The notes: generated from the sequence alone by a model not told the origin. A stretch of DNA of 22,948 nt from UBA1550 sp049294435 (GCA_049294435.1 JBAQCU010000038.1:1-22948), one strand, 5' to 3'. Shown: positions 7,200-14,140, counted from the stretch's first letter. Made by a program: numbers and translations.

Positions 7200-7907
7200 A
7201 ACGTCGCGGGCCTCTTTTATTTTCAAAGCTATAGTCAGAACACTTTGTCGCGCTGTATCAATATTTGGAAGTTCCTTTTCTATCATTTTGTCGCTCTCCA
7301 AATACCAATAGCTTGCTTTAGTAACCTTTCTTTTTTTATGAAGTGCTTCACAAAGAAGCAAATAAATCGGGAGCTGGAGCGAGCTTTCTGTCTCCTCCCG
7401 TTTGCCTGTTTTAAAATCCACAATATGGAGAGAGTCCGTTTCGGGTAAATATTCTATCCAGTCCACGAGGCCGTTTAAAATAATATTGTGATCTTCGCTC
7501 AAATAAAAGTTGCATGGCATTTTGTCTTGCGGGAGCTTGATGCATTTGTTTACGAGGAAGCGCGGGTCGCGCGCGACTTTTTCGAGCATCACAGTACCGC
7601 GCTTTTTAAAATCTGCCTCCTCTTCATCGCTCGTAAATCCACCTTTCTTGCCGGAAACTTTTTTCCAACCTGCTTCATAGAGCGCGAGTAAGTCTCTCTC
7701 CATGCGTTTGTCTGCAGGAAAATCAGCAAGACCTTCTAACACTTCGTGCACAGCGACACCTAGCGACATGTGCGGATTTACAATAGAAACCTTGTGGCCA
7801 GTACGAGGGTCCTTGTACATATTATGCAGGTAGTAAGAACGAGGGCATTTTATAAAATCCCCCATTGAGGAATGCGACACCCACACTGCTGTGTATTTAT
7901 CTATCAT
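7020..7907 (-). CDS. PD-(D/E)XK nuclease family protein (RecB/Cas4-like, Fe-S type)
   Basis: A 295-residue protein with the RecB-family nuclease motifs: H54 in AVHEVLEG, D149 in GLVDWIE, D164 and K166 in IVDFKTGK, and Q178 in LQLPIY. Four cysteines, C21 near the N-terminus and C248, C262 and C265 near the C-terminus, are placed as in nucleases that bracket the fold with an iron-sulfur cluster (AddB and Cas4 types). No helicase domain, cas gene or CRISPR array is nearby. It starts 3 bases after pyrG on the same strand and is probably co-transcribed with it. A DNA-processing role is likely; the specific pathway is unknown. Its 3' 180 bases are overlapped by the read-through tail of the recombinase frame. 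Confidence 0.85.
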   Translation of the reverse strand: MIDKYTAVWVSHSSMGDFIKCPRSYYLHNMYKDPRTGHKVSIVNPHMSLGVAVHEVLEGLADFPADKRMERDLLALYEAGWKKVSGKKGGFTSDEEEADFKKRGTVMLEKVARDPRFLVNKCIKLPQDKMPCNFYLSEDHNIILNGLVDWIEYLPETDSLHIVDFKTGKREETESSLQLPIYLLLCEALHKKRKVTKASYWYLESDKMIEKELPNIDTARQSVLTIALKIKEARDVSKRVGVEEAFVCPMGAYSRETKDGGCMNCRPYEFIINNDDRVESVGVGGFSQDMYILKK

Positions 7908-7910
7908 GAT

Positions 7911-9566
7911 TTACTTTCCTTTTTTATTTCTCGTGATAGCTGCCTTGATGAACGCGCTAAAGATTGGATGCGGCTTTAGCGGGAGCGCTTCGAACTCGGG
8001 GTGAAACTGCGTGCCGAGAAAAAATGGGTGTACATTTGTTGGGAGTTCGGCAATCTCCATAAGTTTTCCGTCTGGCGATTTTCCAGAAAAAACCAATCCA
8101 TTCTTCTCAAGAGCGCCAACATACTCTGGGTTCACCTCAAAACGATGGCGATGACGCTCAACTATTTTGTCTTTCCCGTATGCGGTGCGCGCAATGCTTC
8201 CTTTTTCAAGTACGGCAGGGTACGCGCCGAGACGCATACTACCGCCCATATTCCCTTTCTCCATATTTTCTTTTTGTCCATCCATAATGTCTATTATGAG
8301 ATGCTTTGATTTTGGATTAATTTCACGCGATGTCGCGTCTTTGAAACCGAGGACATTTCTCGCATACTCAATGACAGCAAGTTGCATACCATAACAAATT
8401 CCAAAATATGGGATCTTGTGCTCACGCGCAAAACGGATTACGTTAAGCTTACCCTCGACACCGCGCGAACCAAAACCACCTGGCACAAGGATCCCATCAA
8501 AACCAATAAGCTCTGCCAATGGCGGGTTCTTACCCTCAAAGGAGGAGGAAGACAGCCATACGAGTTTTGCTTTTTTACCTTGTGCGATTGCTGAATACTT
8601 TAGCGCTTCAATAACAGAGAGGTACGAATCTGCAAGAACATAGTCGCCAGTATCAAAATATTTTCCCACGACGGCAATCCGAACATCGCCTTTTACATTG
8701 CGCGCCTTACGAACAAATCCTTCCCACTCTCGCCATGCTTCTGAAGTGCCACGTGACTTCAACTTCAATCGTTTTAAAATCTTATCGCCGAGTTTGTCTT
8801 TCTCAAAATTGCCCGGTACCTCGTAAATGCTGTCCACATCAGGCGCAGAGATAACACTTTCAGGCAGGACATTACAAAACAGGGCAAGCTTCTCTTTGCG
8901 TTTTTCATCTAAAGCTATGTCGCTTCGCGCAATAATAAAATCCGGCTGAATGCCGGTGCTGTTTAGGGCGCGCACAGCATGTTGAGTTGGTTTTGTCTTC
9001 ATTTCGCCCACAGTGCTTGGTGTTGGAAGATACGACACTATTGCAAAAAGCACATCGTCAGGATTTTTTATCTTGAGCATTCTTGCTGTCTCAAGAAAAA
9101 GAATATTTTCATATTCACCCACTGTGCCACCGACCTCAATGACCACTATCTCCGCTCCAGCCTTGTCTACTGCGTGGTTGATGCGATCAATAACTTCATA
9201 TGGAATATGTGGTACCACTTGCACGCATTTACCTTTGTATGCAAGGGCCCGCTCTTTTTCTATAACCGACAAGTATACACGACCTGTTGTCATATAGTTA
9301 TCGCGAGAAAGCGACGTACCTAGAAAACGCTCATAATTCCCCATATCCTGATCAGTCTCGTCTCCGTCCCTTAAAACAAAAACCTCGCCATGCTCTGTTG
9401 GGTTCATTGTTCCCGCGTCTACATTCACATACGGGTCAATTTTCATCGCTGTCACGTGGTAGCCGTGCGACTGCAAGATCTTTCCTATAGACGAAGTAGT
9501 TACTCCTTTGCCGACTCCAGAAATCACGCCTCCTACTACAAAAATATACTTGCGTGTTTTTTTCAT
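7911..9566 (-). CDS. pyrG: CTP synthase
   Basis: Converts UTP to CTP using ATP and glutamine, in the cytoplasm. The 551-residue length is normal. The N-terminal synthetase domain has the nucleotide loop GGVISGVGKG (12-21), DPYVNVDAGTMNP (44-56) and EVGGTVGEYE. The C-terminal class I glutamine amidotransferase domain has the nucleophile Cys391 in GICYGMQ and the His/Glu pair in QFHPEF near residue 525. The start ATG at 9566 overlaps by four bases (ATGA) the stop of a possible 47-codon ORF. The nuclease gene follows 3 bases downstream. Confidence 0.98.
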   Translation of the reverse strand: MKKTRKYIFVVGGVISGVGKGVTTSSIGKILQSHGYHVTAMKIDPYVNVDAGTMNPTEHGEVFVLRDGDETDQDMGNYERFLGTSLSRDNYMTTGRVYLSVIEKERALAYKGKCVQVVPHIPYEVIDRINHAVDKAGAEIVVIEVGGTVGEYENILFLETARMLKIKNPDDVLFAIVSYLPTPSTVGEMKTKPTQHAVRALNSTGIQPDFIIARSDIALDEKRKEKLALFCNVLPESVISAPDVDSIYEVPGNFEKDKLGDKILKRLKLKSRGTSEAWREWEGFVRKARNVKGDVRIAVVGKYFDTGDYVLADSYLSVIEALKYSAIAQGKKAKLVWLSSSSFEGKNPPLAELIGFDGILVPGGFGSRGVEGKLNVIRFAREHKIPYFGICYGMQLAVIEYARNVLGFKDATSREINPKSKHLIIDIMDGQKENMEKGNMGGSMRLGAYPAVLEKGSIARTAYGKDKIVERHRHRFEVNPEYVGALEKNGLVFSGKSPDGKLMEIAELPTNVHPFFLGTQFHPEFEALPLKPHPIFSAFIKAAITRNKKGK

Positions 9567-9706
9567 ATGTTTTCTTGACGAGCAAAGCGAGGATCAGAAA
9601 ACAATGACCCAGTTAAATACGATTTGAGGGCGTCCTCAAATCGTGATTTCAAATTCTCACTAAATTTCATAAATGCTTCTTTACTGCCTCTCTGTGATTT
9701 TGTCAT
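9563..9706 (-). CDS. possible 47-codon ORF coupled to pyrG
   Basis: An ATG at 9706 opens a 47-codon frame encoding MTKSQRGSKEAFMKFSEN, then a charged helix around FEDALKSYLTG, ending DPRFARQENI. Its TGA overlaps the pyrG ATG as ATGA, a common translational-coupling arrangement. Against it: there is no ribosome binding site, and half of it is encoded by the palindromic element at 9607-9749. It may be a chance frame or a small peptide spread with the element. I do not recognise a family. Confidence 0.35.
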   Translation of the reverse strand: MTKSQRGSKEAFMKFSENLKSRFEDALKSYLTGSLFSDPRFARQENI

Positions 9707-9749
9707 GTTTATGTAATTTGGATACTAATTTGAAATCATTTAACTGGGT
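9607..9749. repeat. nested palindromic element upstream of pyrG
   Basis: A 23-bp arm at 9727-9749 (ending ATTTAACTGGGT) is perfectly complementary to a left arm split into 9607-9618 and 9645-9655. Between the two left halves sits a perfect hairpin, ACGATTTGAGG/CCTCAAATCGT with loop GCGT (9619-9644). The 71 bases between the arms are not symmetric. The form suggests a small mobile element with terminal inverted repeats that received a second palindrome, or a structured RNA. Confidence 0.7.
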
Positions 9750-9783
9750 AAAAAATCTAATGTCGCTTCGCTCGTTATCTTTT

Positions 9784-10716
9784 TTAGCGTGACGTTAAAT
9801 ATTTTCTTACTGCTAAATAACTAGATATAGCGCCGAGAGCGATGCCTGACAAAACGATAACTAAGAAAATTTGAACAAAGTTTGCAACAAAATACTGTAG
9901 TAAATCTACACCCCCATAAAATACCTGCGTTGTGTTTTTGAGCCAATATGTAATTGGGTAAAATAAAATAAGTGTTAAAAACGCCGCCACAAGTCCGTAT
10001 AAAATCCCCTCTACAACAAAAGGTCCACGAACGTACTCGTTGCTCCCGCCCACGAGTCGCATCACGCCAATCTCGTCGCGCGCAATAAAAATAGCGAGTC
10101 GGATCGTGTTGAACGTAATCAAAATGGAAATACCAATCATAACCGCTGTAATTATACTGCCAAGTTTTTTCACACCAGCAATTAATCTAGATAAACGTTC
10201 AATAGCAACTTTATTATCATTGTAGTTTACCTTGCTAATAATAGAGAGCATACTACCTTCAGAAAGCTCAGATTTGTTTGATAGGAAGTTTGCGATACCT
10301 TGATATTGCGATGGTTCCTTTGCCTTCACTGCGAGGGCCGCCGGAAGAGGATTATCGCCTATCTCATCCAGAGCCTGAATGATGCGGTGGTCATTCTCGT
10401 GGCGAGAACGGAACGATGTCAACGCGTCTTCTCGTGAAATATATGTCACTTTATCAACCTCTGGAATAGTTTCAATTTGTTTTTGCAAACTAATAATCTG
10501 ATCCTCGTTCGCTTTAGAGTCTACATAAATATTGATATCAATTTTGTCTTGGAGATCTCTTAAAGCAGTGCCTAGAAATGCAGTAATGAGTAGTGTTGAG
10601 GCAATCATAAAGAGTGCCACAATCATCACAAAAACAGCAGAAAGCGAAACACTGCCGTTTCGCCAAAAACTAATAAATCCTGCTTTTATAATTCGTTTAG
10701 TGTTTGTCCAGAACAT
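9784..10716 (-). CDS. ftsX: cell-division ABC transporter permease FtsX
   Basis: FtsX pairs with FtsE to transmit ATP-driven signals to cell-wall hydrolases at the division site. The start chosen is the ATG at 10716 (MFWTNTKRIIKAGF); an upstream ATG at 10743 would add 9 residues unlike the family. There is one transmembrane helix near the N-terminus (SVSLSAVFVMIVALFMIAS) and then an extracytoplasmic loop of about 115 residues including INIYVDSKANEDQI. Three C-terminal helices follow, with the conserved cytoplasmic motif EIGVMRLVGGSNEYVRGPF. The product is 310 residues. ftsE is upstream on the same strand but separated by 148 bases containing a palindromic repeat, instead of the usual tight junction. 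Confidence 0.95.
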   Translation of the reverse strand: MFWTNTKRIIKAGFISFWRNGSVSLSAVFVMIVALFMIASTLLITAFLGTALRDLQDKIDINIYVDSKANEDQIISLQKQIETIPEVDKVTYISREDALTSFRSRHENDHRIIQALDEIGDNPLPAALAVKAKEPSQYQGIANFLSNKSELSEGSMLSIISKVNYNDNKVAIERLSRLIAGVKKLGSIITAVMIGISILITFNTIRLAIFIARDEIGVMRLVGGSNEYVRGPFVVEGILYGLVAAFLTLILFYPITYWLKNTTQVFYGGVDLLQYFVANFVQIFLVIVLSGIALGAISSYLAVRKYLTSR

Positions 10717-10776
10717 AGTTGATTGTGTTATTATACCACCCATTTCTTAATTACAAAACCCAGTGCGCCACACAAT

Positions 10777-10855
10777 CAAAATTTCAAATGTTTAATTTCA
10801 AATTTCTAAATTAGAGCATTGTCTAAAAATTAAAAATTTGATATTTGGAATTTTG
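10777..10855. repeat. imperfect palindromic repeat between ftsE and ftsX
   Basis: The outer arms CAAAATTTCAAAT (10777-10789) and ATTTGGAATTTTG (10843-10855) are inverted repeats with one mismatch. The AT-rich interior is partly symmetric. A separate small hairpin, TTGTAGC/GCTACAA with loop TACT, overlaps the ftsE stop. The element pushes two normally adjacent genes apart, and it could attenuate transcription between them. Confidence 0.6.
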
Positions 10856-10864
10856 TAGCTACTG

Positions 10865-11545
10865 CTACAACGCGTACTTCCCTGTAGAATCGTCGCGGGT
10901 AATTTTACCATGATCCATTGTTATGACTCGCTTGCCTAGGGCCTCCACGACGCCCTTATTGTGTGTAGTCAAAATAACTGTCGTTCCCATATCGTTAATT
11001 TTCCTTAAAATTTGCACTATTTCATACGTGTTAATTGGGTCAAGATTCCCAGTCGGTTCATCCGCTATAATAAGATCTGGGTGGTTTACAATTGCGCGGG
11101 CAATGGCGACACGCTGGAGCTCCCCTCCAGAAAGCTGACGTGGGAAATTCCACATTTTCTTTGTGAGGTCCACTAGCTCAAGAACATGTGGCACATCAGA
11201 AGCGATTTCTTCGTCCGATTTCCCTGCAACCTCCATTGCAAATGCCACGTTTTCATAAGCAGTCTTATTAGGAAGAAGGCGAAAATCTTGAAAAATAACA
11301 CCGATGCGTCGACGGAGTTTTGGCATATTTTTCGCCTTTATTTTTGCGAGATTTACAGAATCAAATGACACACTCCCGCTTGTTGGGCGATCTTCACCTA
11401 AAAGAAGCTTCACAAGCGTCGTCTTTCCAGCACCAGAGTGCCCCACAATAGATACAAATTCTCCGTCCTTCACTGAAAGCGTTACTTCGTCTAGGGCCTT
11501 TGTACCATCGGGATAAGATTTTGAAACATTGGCAAAATAAATCAT
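10865..11545 (-). CDS. ftsE: cell-division ATP-binding protein FtsE
   Basis: The ATPase of the FtsEX complex, 226 residues as usual. Walker A is GHSGAGKTT (35-43), the Q-loop is in IFQDFRLLPN, the ABC signature is LSGGELQRVAIARAI, Walker B is LIIADEPTGNLDP, and the switch histidine is in LTTHN. The tyrosine, FQDFRLLP and TAYENV context match FtsE more than generic exporters, and ftsX lies next downstream. A likely -10 box 6 bases before the ATG suggests a leaderless transcript. Confidence 0.96.
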   Translation of the reverse strand: MIYFANVSKSYPDGTKALDEVTLSVKDGEFVSIVGHSGAGKTTLVKLLLGEDRPTSGSVSFDSVNLAKIKAKNMPKLRRRIGVIFQDFRLLPNKTAYENVAFAMEVAGKSDEEIASDVPHVLELVDLTKKMWNFPRQLSGGELQRVAIARAIVNHPDLIIADEPTGNLDPINTYEIVQILRKINDMGTTVILTTHNKGVVEALGKRVITMDHGKITRDDSTGKYAL

Positions 11546-11551
11546 TGATTA

Positions 11552-11560
11552 ATTCTACCA
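11552..11560 (-). promoter_or_regulatory. probable extended -10 promoter of ftsE
   Basis: On the minus strand TGG-TAGAAT lies directly before TAATCA-ATG. A transcript starting 6 to 7 bases after the -10 box would begin at or next to the start codon. No good -35 hexamer is visible, which fits an extended -10 type. Confidence 0.45.
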
Positions 11561-11587
11561 AATTTTTTCAGATGAGGGAAATTTATA

Positions 11588-12472
11588 TTAGAGATCTTTT
11601 TCAGCTTCTATGAATTCCATAATCTCACCGTCTTCAAGTACCGCTTCAACATTTGAAGTCTCTGTATTTGTGCGATGATCCTTCACCATTTTGTATGGAT
11701 GTAAAACATATGAGCGAATTTGGTTTCCCCATTCTATCTCGGTGGTCTTTGAAATATACATCCCGCTTTCTGTCGCTTTTCTTTCATCGTCTTGTTTTTT
11801 AAAAAGTTTGCCTTTCAAAATCTGTACGGCCTTTTCGCGGTTCTGTTCCTGAGAGCGCTCGGTCTCTACGTGCACCGCGATACCAGTGGGAATGTGCACC
11901 ACGCGCACGGCGGTCTCTCGCTTGTTCACATTCTGCCCGCCCGGGCCAGACGAACGGCTGAACTCAACCTTGATGTCGTCTGATGGAATAACAATCTCGT
12001 CGCTCCCGCCATCTCTGAAATCTGGAATAACCTCAACCATAGAAAAAGATGTATGGCGAAGTTTCTTTGCATTAAATGGCGAAATACGCACAAGCCTGTG
12101 AACGCCAGACTCATTTTTTAGCATTCCATAAACTCCCTTGCCGTGTATCTCTAGTGTGATATTGCGATAGCCCCCGTGATCATTTTTATTTTCGTGAAGA
12201 AACTTCACCTCAAAGTTTTGCTTTTCAAAAAACTTGAGGTACATACGCACAAGCATCCCGGAAAAATCCTCGGCATCGTCCCCTCCCGCTCCGGAGAAAA
12301 TAGTCATTACTGCATTTCCACGGTCGTACTTGCCAACTCCCGCAATCTTTTCCTTGAGCTCAGCGATTTCTTTTATCACTGCCTGCGCGTGAACTTTGTC
12401 AGACCAAAAGTCTGTCGTCACCATTTCGGTTTCAAGCTTAGTTATTTTCGCCTGCATTTCCTCTTTTGTCAT
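11588..12472 (-). CDS. prfB: peptide chain release factor 2 (short form)
   Basis: Recognises UAA and UGA stops. The RF2 discriminator tripeptide SPF is at residues 131-133 (RISPFNAKKLRHTSF), and the peptidyl-hydrolysis motif GGQ is at 178-180 (GPGGQNVNK). I start at the ATG at 12472, giving 294 residues. The frame stays open upstream to 12604, but it crosses a strong hairpin and meets the tRNA-Thr gene. Typical RF2 is about 365 residues, so the N-terminal helical domain is shortened. No internal frameshift site is needed. Its presence argues against TGA recoding. Confidence 0.95.
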   Translation of the reverse strand: MTKEEMQAKITKLETEMVTTDFWSDKVHAQAVIKEIAELKEKIAGVGKYDRGNAVMTIFSGAGGDDAEDFSGMLVRMYLKFFEKQNFEVKFLHENKNDHGGYRNITLEIHGKGVYGMLKNESGVHRLVRISPFNAKKLRHTSFSMVEVIPDFRDGGSDEIVIPSDDIKVEFSRSSGPGGQNVNKRETAVRVVHIPTGIAVHVETERSQEQNREKAVQILKGKLFKKQDDERKATESGMYISKTTEIEWGNQIRSYVLHPYKMVKDHRTNTETSNVEAVLEDGEIMEFIEAEKDL

Positions 12473-12479
12473 TGGAGCA

Positions 12480-12485
12480 AGTATA
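12480..12485 (-). promoter_or_regulatory. probable -10 box of prfB
   Basis: TATACT on the minus strand is separated from the prfB ATG by only TGCTCCA. Initiation at the usual distance would put the 5' end of the mRNA at the ATG, so the message would be leaderless. The box touches one arm of the terminator hairpin at 12485-12528. Confidence 0.5.
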
Positions 12486-12528
12486 ACAAAAATACCCAGC
12501 TTATCTAAATAGGCTGGGTATTTTTGTT
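12485..12528. terminator. bidirectional terminator between tRNA-Thr and prfB
   Basis: A 16-bp perfect stem (12485-12500 with 12513-12528; core ATACCCAGC/GCTGGGTAT) encloses a 12-base loop. Runs of five A and five T inside the stem give U-tracts in both directions. It probably ends the tRNA-Thr transcript before prfB. Confidence 0.8.
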
Positions 12529-12598
12529 TTGGAGGCCACGATAAATCTAGGGCACTGCGTTTTCCTAAAGTCTCTGGTGAGACCAAAGGAAAATCGGG

Positions 12599-12671
12599 AG
12601 CCAACCCCGGGAATTGAACCCGGAACCTACGGTTTACGATACCGTTGCTCTACCAGTTGAGCTAGGTCGGC
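12599..12671 (-). tRNA. tRNA-Thr (anticodon CGU)
   Basis: The acceptor stem is GCCGACC/GGTTGGC, the D stem is GCTC/GAGC, and the anticodon stem is ACGGT/ACCGT with loop ATCGTAA (anticodon CGU). The T stem is CCGGG/CCCGG. The discriminator base is U, shared with the second tRNA-Thr in this window. CCA is not encoded. Confidence 0.94.
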
Positions 12672-12680
12672 ATGATATAA

Positions 12681-12744
12681 GTTTGTAAAGTTTATAAAGT
12701 TGAAAGTTGGACTCACTCGCATCTACTTTATGAACTTTACAAAC
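12681..12744. repeat. palindromic repeat downstream-facing tRNA spacer
   Basis: The 20-base arms (12681-12700 and 12725-12744) are inverted copies with one mismatch; the left arm reads GTTTGTAAAGTTTATAAAGT. A related half-copy, containing CTACTTTACGAACTTTTAAA, lies at about 14592-14611. It looks like a small dispersed palindromic element. Confidence 0.6.
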
Positions 12745-12768
12745 CTTACGAACTTTTAACTTATACGG

Positions 12769-12784
12769 GAGCCAATGTCCGGGA
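12769..12784 (-). repeat. partial copy of tRNA-Thr 3' end
   Basis: The plus strand GAGCCAATGTCCGGGA repeats, with one change, the acceptor/T-arm end of tRNA-Thr(GGU) at 12996-13011 in the same orientation, 227 bases downstream of it. The intervening 12785-12990 contains an inverted tRNA piece and the CGAATCAG repeats. Confidence 0.55.
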
Positions 12785-12852
12785 GTTCACTGCTCACTCG
12801 CAGGCTCGCTCCGCTTTAGAAACCCACGGTTTCTAACTTTTTCCTCCACGGG

Positions 12853-12979
12853 CGAATCAGTAGGTTCGCGTCTTGGACGTAAACTAATTCTTCCCCGACC
12901 ACCTTCCTGGTTCAATCCCGGACATCGGCTCACAAAATAAACAACTTCGAATCAGTAGGTTCGCGTCTTGGCCGTAGAC
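12853..12979 (+). repeat. two direct copies of a CGAATCAG-type dispersed repeat
   Basis: Positions 12853-12884 and 12948-12979 share CGAATCAGTAGGTTCGCGTC and the following TTGG-CGTA with few mismatches. They resemble the 37-bp repeat found inverted at 13096-13132 and again at 22651-22688, where the core is CGAATCAGCTGATTCG. Between the copies lies an inverted fragment of tRNA-Thr. Confidence 0.6.
12909..12931 (+). repeat. inverted 3'-half fragment of tRNA-Thr
   Basis: These 23 bases, starting GGTTCAATCCCGG, are the exact reverse complement of 12996-13018, the T arm and acceptor end of tRNA-Thr(GGU). No matching 5' half precedes it, so it is a tRNA remnant in the opposite orientation and not a gene. 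Confidence 0.75.
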
Positions 12980-12996
12980 ATAAAGTCATTTATTTG

Positions 12997-13069
12997 AGCC
13001 GATGTCCGGGATTGAACCGGAGACCTCGTCCTTACCAAGGACGCACTCTACCAACTGAGCTACATCGGC
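12997..13069 (-). tRNA. tRNA-Thr (anticodon GGU)
   Basis: The acceptor stem is GCCGATG/CATCGGC, the anticodon stem is CGTCC/GGACG around loop TTGGTAA (anticodon GGU), and the T arm is TCCGG/CCGGA with loop TTCAATC. The discriminator is U and there is no encoded CCA. Truncated copies of its 5' part lie upstream around 13125-13215 and of its 3' part downstream. Confidence 0.95.
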
Positions 13070-13095
13070 CTATTTGCAATATTCCTGCTTACCTA

Positions 13096-13132
13096 CCAAA
13101 GTTTATGGCCGAGCCACGAATCAGCTGATTCG
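13096..13132 (-). repeat. 37-bp dispersed repeat with palindromic core
   Basis: Its reverse complement occurs at 22651-22688 inside the start of ligA, with one extra T. The core CGAATCAGCTGATTCG is a perfect 16-base palindrome and is followed by TGGCTCGGCCATAAAC. It sits among degenerate tRNA-Thr 5' fragments: CTACACCGGC at about 13134 and CATACATCGGC at about 13202. Confidence 0.75.
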
Positions 13133-13275
13133 GCTACACCGGCTTATATTTTATTCTCACAGTACAGGTAACCGCAGTGTTCCTGCAGACCTACCAAAAC
13201 AGCATACATCGGCACTTCAGCACTTCGTCACGATACACTATTTGACCTATTCTTTCAATCTAAAATTTTTAATGG

Positions 13276-13299
13276 AAAAGGCCCGAGTTATCGGACCTT
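13276..13299 (-). terminator. rho-independent terminator after small zinc protein gene
   Basis: On the minus strand AAGG-t-CCGA pairs with TCGG-g-CCTT around a TAAC loop, followed by TTTT. It lies 17 bases beyond the stop of the gene ending at 13316, on the correct side to terminate it. Confidence 0.65.
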
Positions 13300-13315
13300 A
13301 TGTTACTCCTTTTTA

Positions 13316-13537
13316 TTATTTATAGATTTCAAAAGAGCCAGTGTTGCTTCCGTTATGAATCCTTGGAGCTATTGTAAGCCCTCTTTTAGTATTCAAAAAC
13401 ATTGCAAGTTCTCTTTCCGTATTTGGTTCAGGCGATTTGCCAGTGCCGTTACACCGAGGGCAGGTCTTTCTTTCTATTTTGCCTTTTCTGGCGCTTTTTC
13501 CTGAACCACCGCATTGCGAACAAATCATACAACTCAT
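13316..13537 (-). CDS. small zinc-finger protein with DnaJ-like CxxCxGxG motifs
   Basis: A 73-residue protein starting MSCMICSQCGGSGKS. It has two CxxCxGxG-type knuckles, CSQCGGSGKS and CPRCNGTGKS, separated by 14 residues. These are the zinc-binding repeats of the DnaJ cysteine-rich domain, here without a J domain. The remaining 38 residues are unassigned. I chose the ATG at 13537 because GAGAGGGG lies 4 bases upstream as a ribosome binding site; an ATG at 13561 precedes that site. It is flanked by hairpins on both sides, so it is probably transcribed alone. Zinc binding is well supported; the role is unknown, and small relatives are often protein or RNA binding. Confidence 0.8.
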   Translation of the reverse strand: MSCMICSQCGGSGKSARKGKIERKTCPRCNGTGKSPEPNTERELAMFLNTKRGLTIAPRIHNGSNTGSFEIYK

Positions 13538-13597
13538 AAAGCCCCTCTCTCTATTGAACAACGAACAAACCGGTCAAGATTATAGCACAAAATACAA

Positions 13598-13639
13598 AAA
13601 AAGCTACCCAAACCATCTTGATAGGTTCAGTAGCTTTTT
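13598..13639. terminator. hairpin, possible bidirectional terminator
   Basis: AAAAAGCTAC (13598-13607) pairs with GTAGCTTTTT (13630-13639), with a secondary AACC/GGTT pairing in the loop. T-runs follow on both strands. It separates the small zinc protein gene from the tRNA-Asp region. Confidence 0.6.
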
Positions 13640-13643
13640 GTAT

Positions 13644-13660
13644 TTTTGCGCGGCTGATGG
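13644..13660 (-). repeat. partial copy of tRNA-Asp 3' end
   Basis: TTTTGCGCGGCTGATGG is repeated exactly at 13823-13839, which spans the tRNA-Asp discriminator, acceptor end and flank. The copies are in direct orientation, 179 bases apart. The sequence between them shares the word TCGCTACCCC followed by CTCGC with the corresponding spacer of the initiator tRNA. Confidence 0.65.
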
Positions 13661-13794
13661 TCTTGGTCACGAATATTTTCTCGCCGTCACTCGAAAATTT
13701 CGCTACCCCGGCTCGCGGTTTTGCGAACTCGCAAAACACCGCTCCGCCCGTCAGCACCCAACGCAAGTGAAGCAGTCCACTTGCTTCAGCCGCG

Positions 13795-13820
13795 CAAAAT
13801 TAAAACCCCTTTCGGGGTTT
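13795..13820 (-). terminator. tRNA-Asp terminator
   Basis: On the minus strand AAACCCC-GAAA-GGGGTTT is followed by TAATTTT just after the tRNA-Asp 3' end. A larger outer stem (CAGCCGCGCAAAA with TTTTGCGCGGCTG) can form with part of the tRNA itself. Confidence 0.75.
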
Positions 13821-13827
13821 CATTTTG

Positions 13828-13899
13828 CGCGGCTGATGGGTGCTGACCCCACGACCTCTCGCGTGACAGGCGAGTGCTCTACCGTTGAGCTACAGCCGC
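13828..13899 (-). tRNA. tRNA-Asp (anticodon GUC)
   Basis: The acceptor stem GCGGCTG/CAGCCGC is perfect. The D stem is GCTC/GAGC, the anticodon stem is CTCGC/GCGAG with loop CTGTCAC (anticodon GUC), and the discriminator is G. The T loop reads GTCAGCA in place of the near-universal TTCRANY, so position 54 is G. No CCA is encoded. Confidence 0.92.
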
Positions 13900-14021
13900 A
13901 TTTTTATTTAACCTTTTGAATTTTTCGAAGACCATCATCTTCCTCTCAAGAAAAAGACCTTTTTTAAAGCGAACCTGTCTATTATACATAAAATCGTATA
14001 ATTTCAAAGTTTTATAAACAG

Positions 14022-14093
14022 TGCCGATGAGTGGAATCGAACCACTGTCTAGGGCTTATGAGTCCCTCGTTCTGACCATTGAACTACACCGGC
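14022..14093 (-). tRNA. tRNA with CAU anticodon (elongator Met or Ile2)
   Basis: The acceptor stem is GCCGGTG/CATCGGC and the D stem is GTTC/GAAC with U11-A24, which marks an elongator. The anticodon loop is CTCATAA on an AGGGA/GCCCT stem with an A-G mismatch at its loop end. The T loop is TCGATTC or equivalent, and the discriminator is A. Sequence alone does not decide between methionine and lysidine-modified isoleucine identity. Confidence 0.9.
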
Positions 14094-14140
14094 TTTTAAA
14101 GACAATATTTTTTACTAACTTAGTTTAACTCAATTACGAC

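Noticed and set aside
7020..7907. Cas4 of a CRISPR adaptation module
   Set aside because: The nuclease and cysteine motifs fit RecB/Cas4-like proteins in general, but the neighbour is pyrG and no cas1, cas2 operon or array is nearby.
12473..12604. N-terminal extension of prfB to 12604
   Set aside because: The added residues resemble nothing in RF2 and would be encoded across the terminator hairpin and promoter, up to the tRNA-Thr end.
12844..12935. A third tRNA-Thr on the plus strand
   Set aside because: Only the T arm and acceptor 3' half are present. No complementary GCCGATG 5' end or anticodon arm precedes it.
13551..13766. Short minus-strand frame ending in a hydrophobic helix (VAFFVFCAIILTGLFV)
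   Set aside because: It overlaps the hairpin at 13598-13639 and the next gene's start, has no ribosome binding site, and its upstream half is repeat sequence.
13437..13919. 160-codon plus-strand frame across the zinc protein gene and tRNA-Asp
   Set aside because: It is antisense to a well-supported gene and runs through a tRNA and two terminators.
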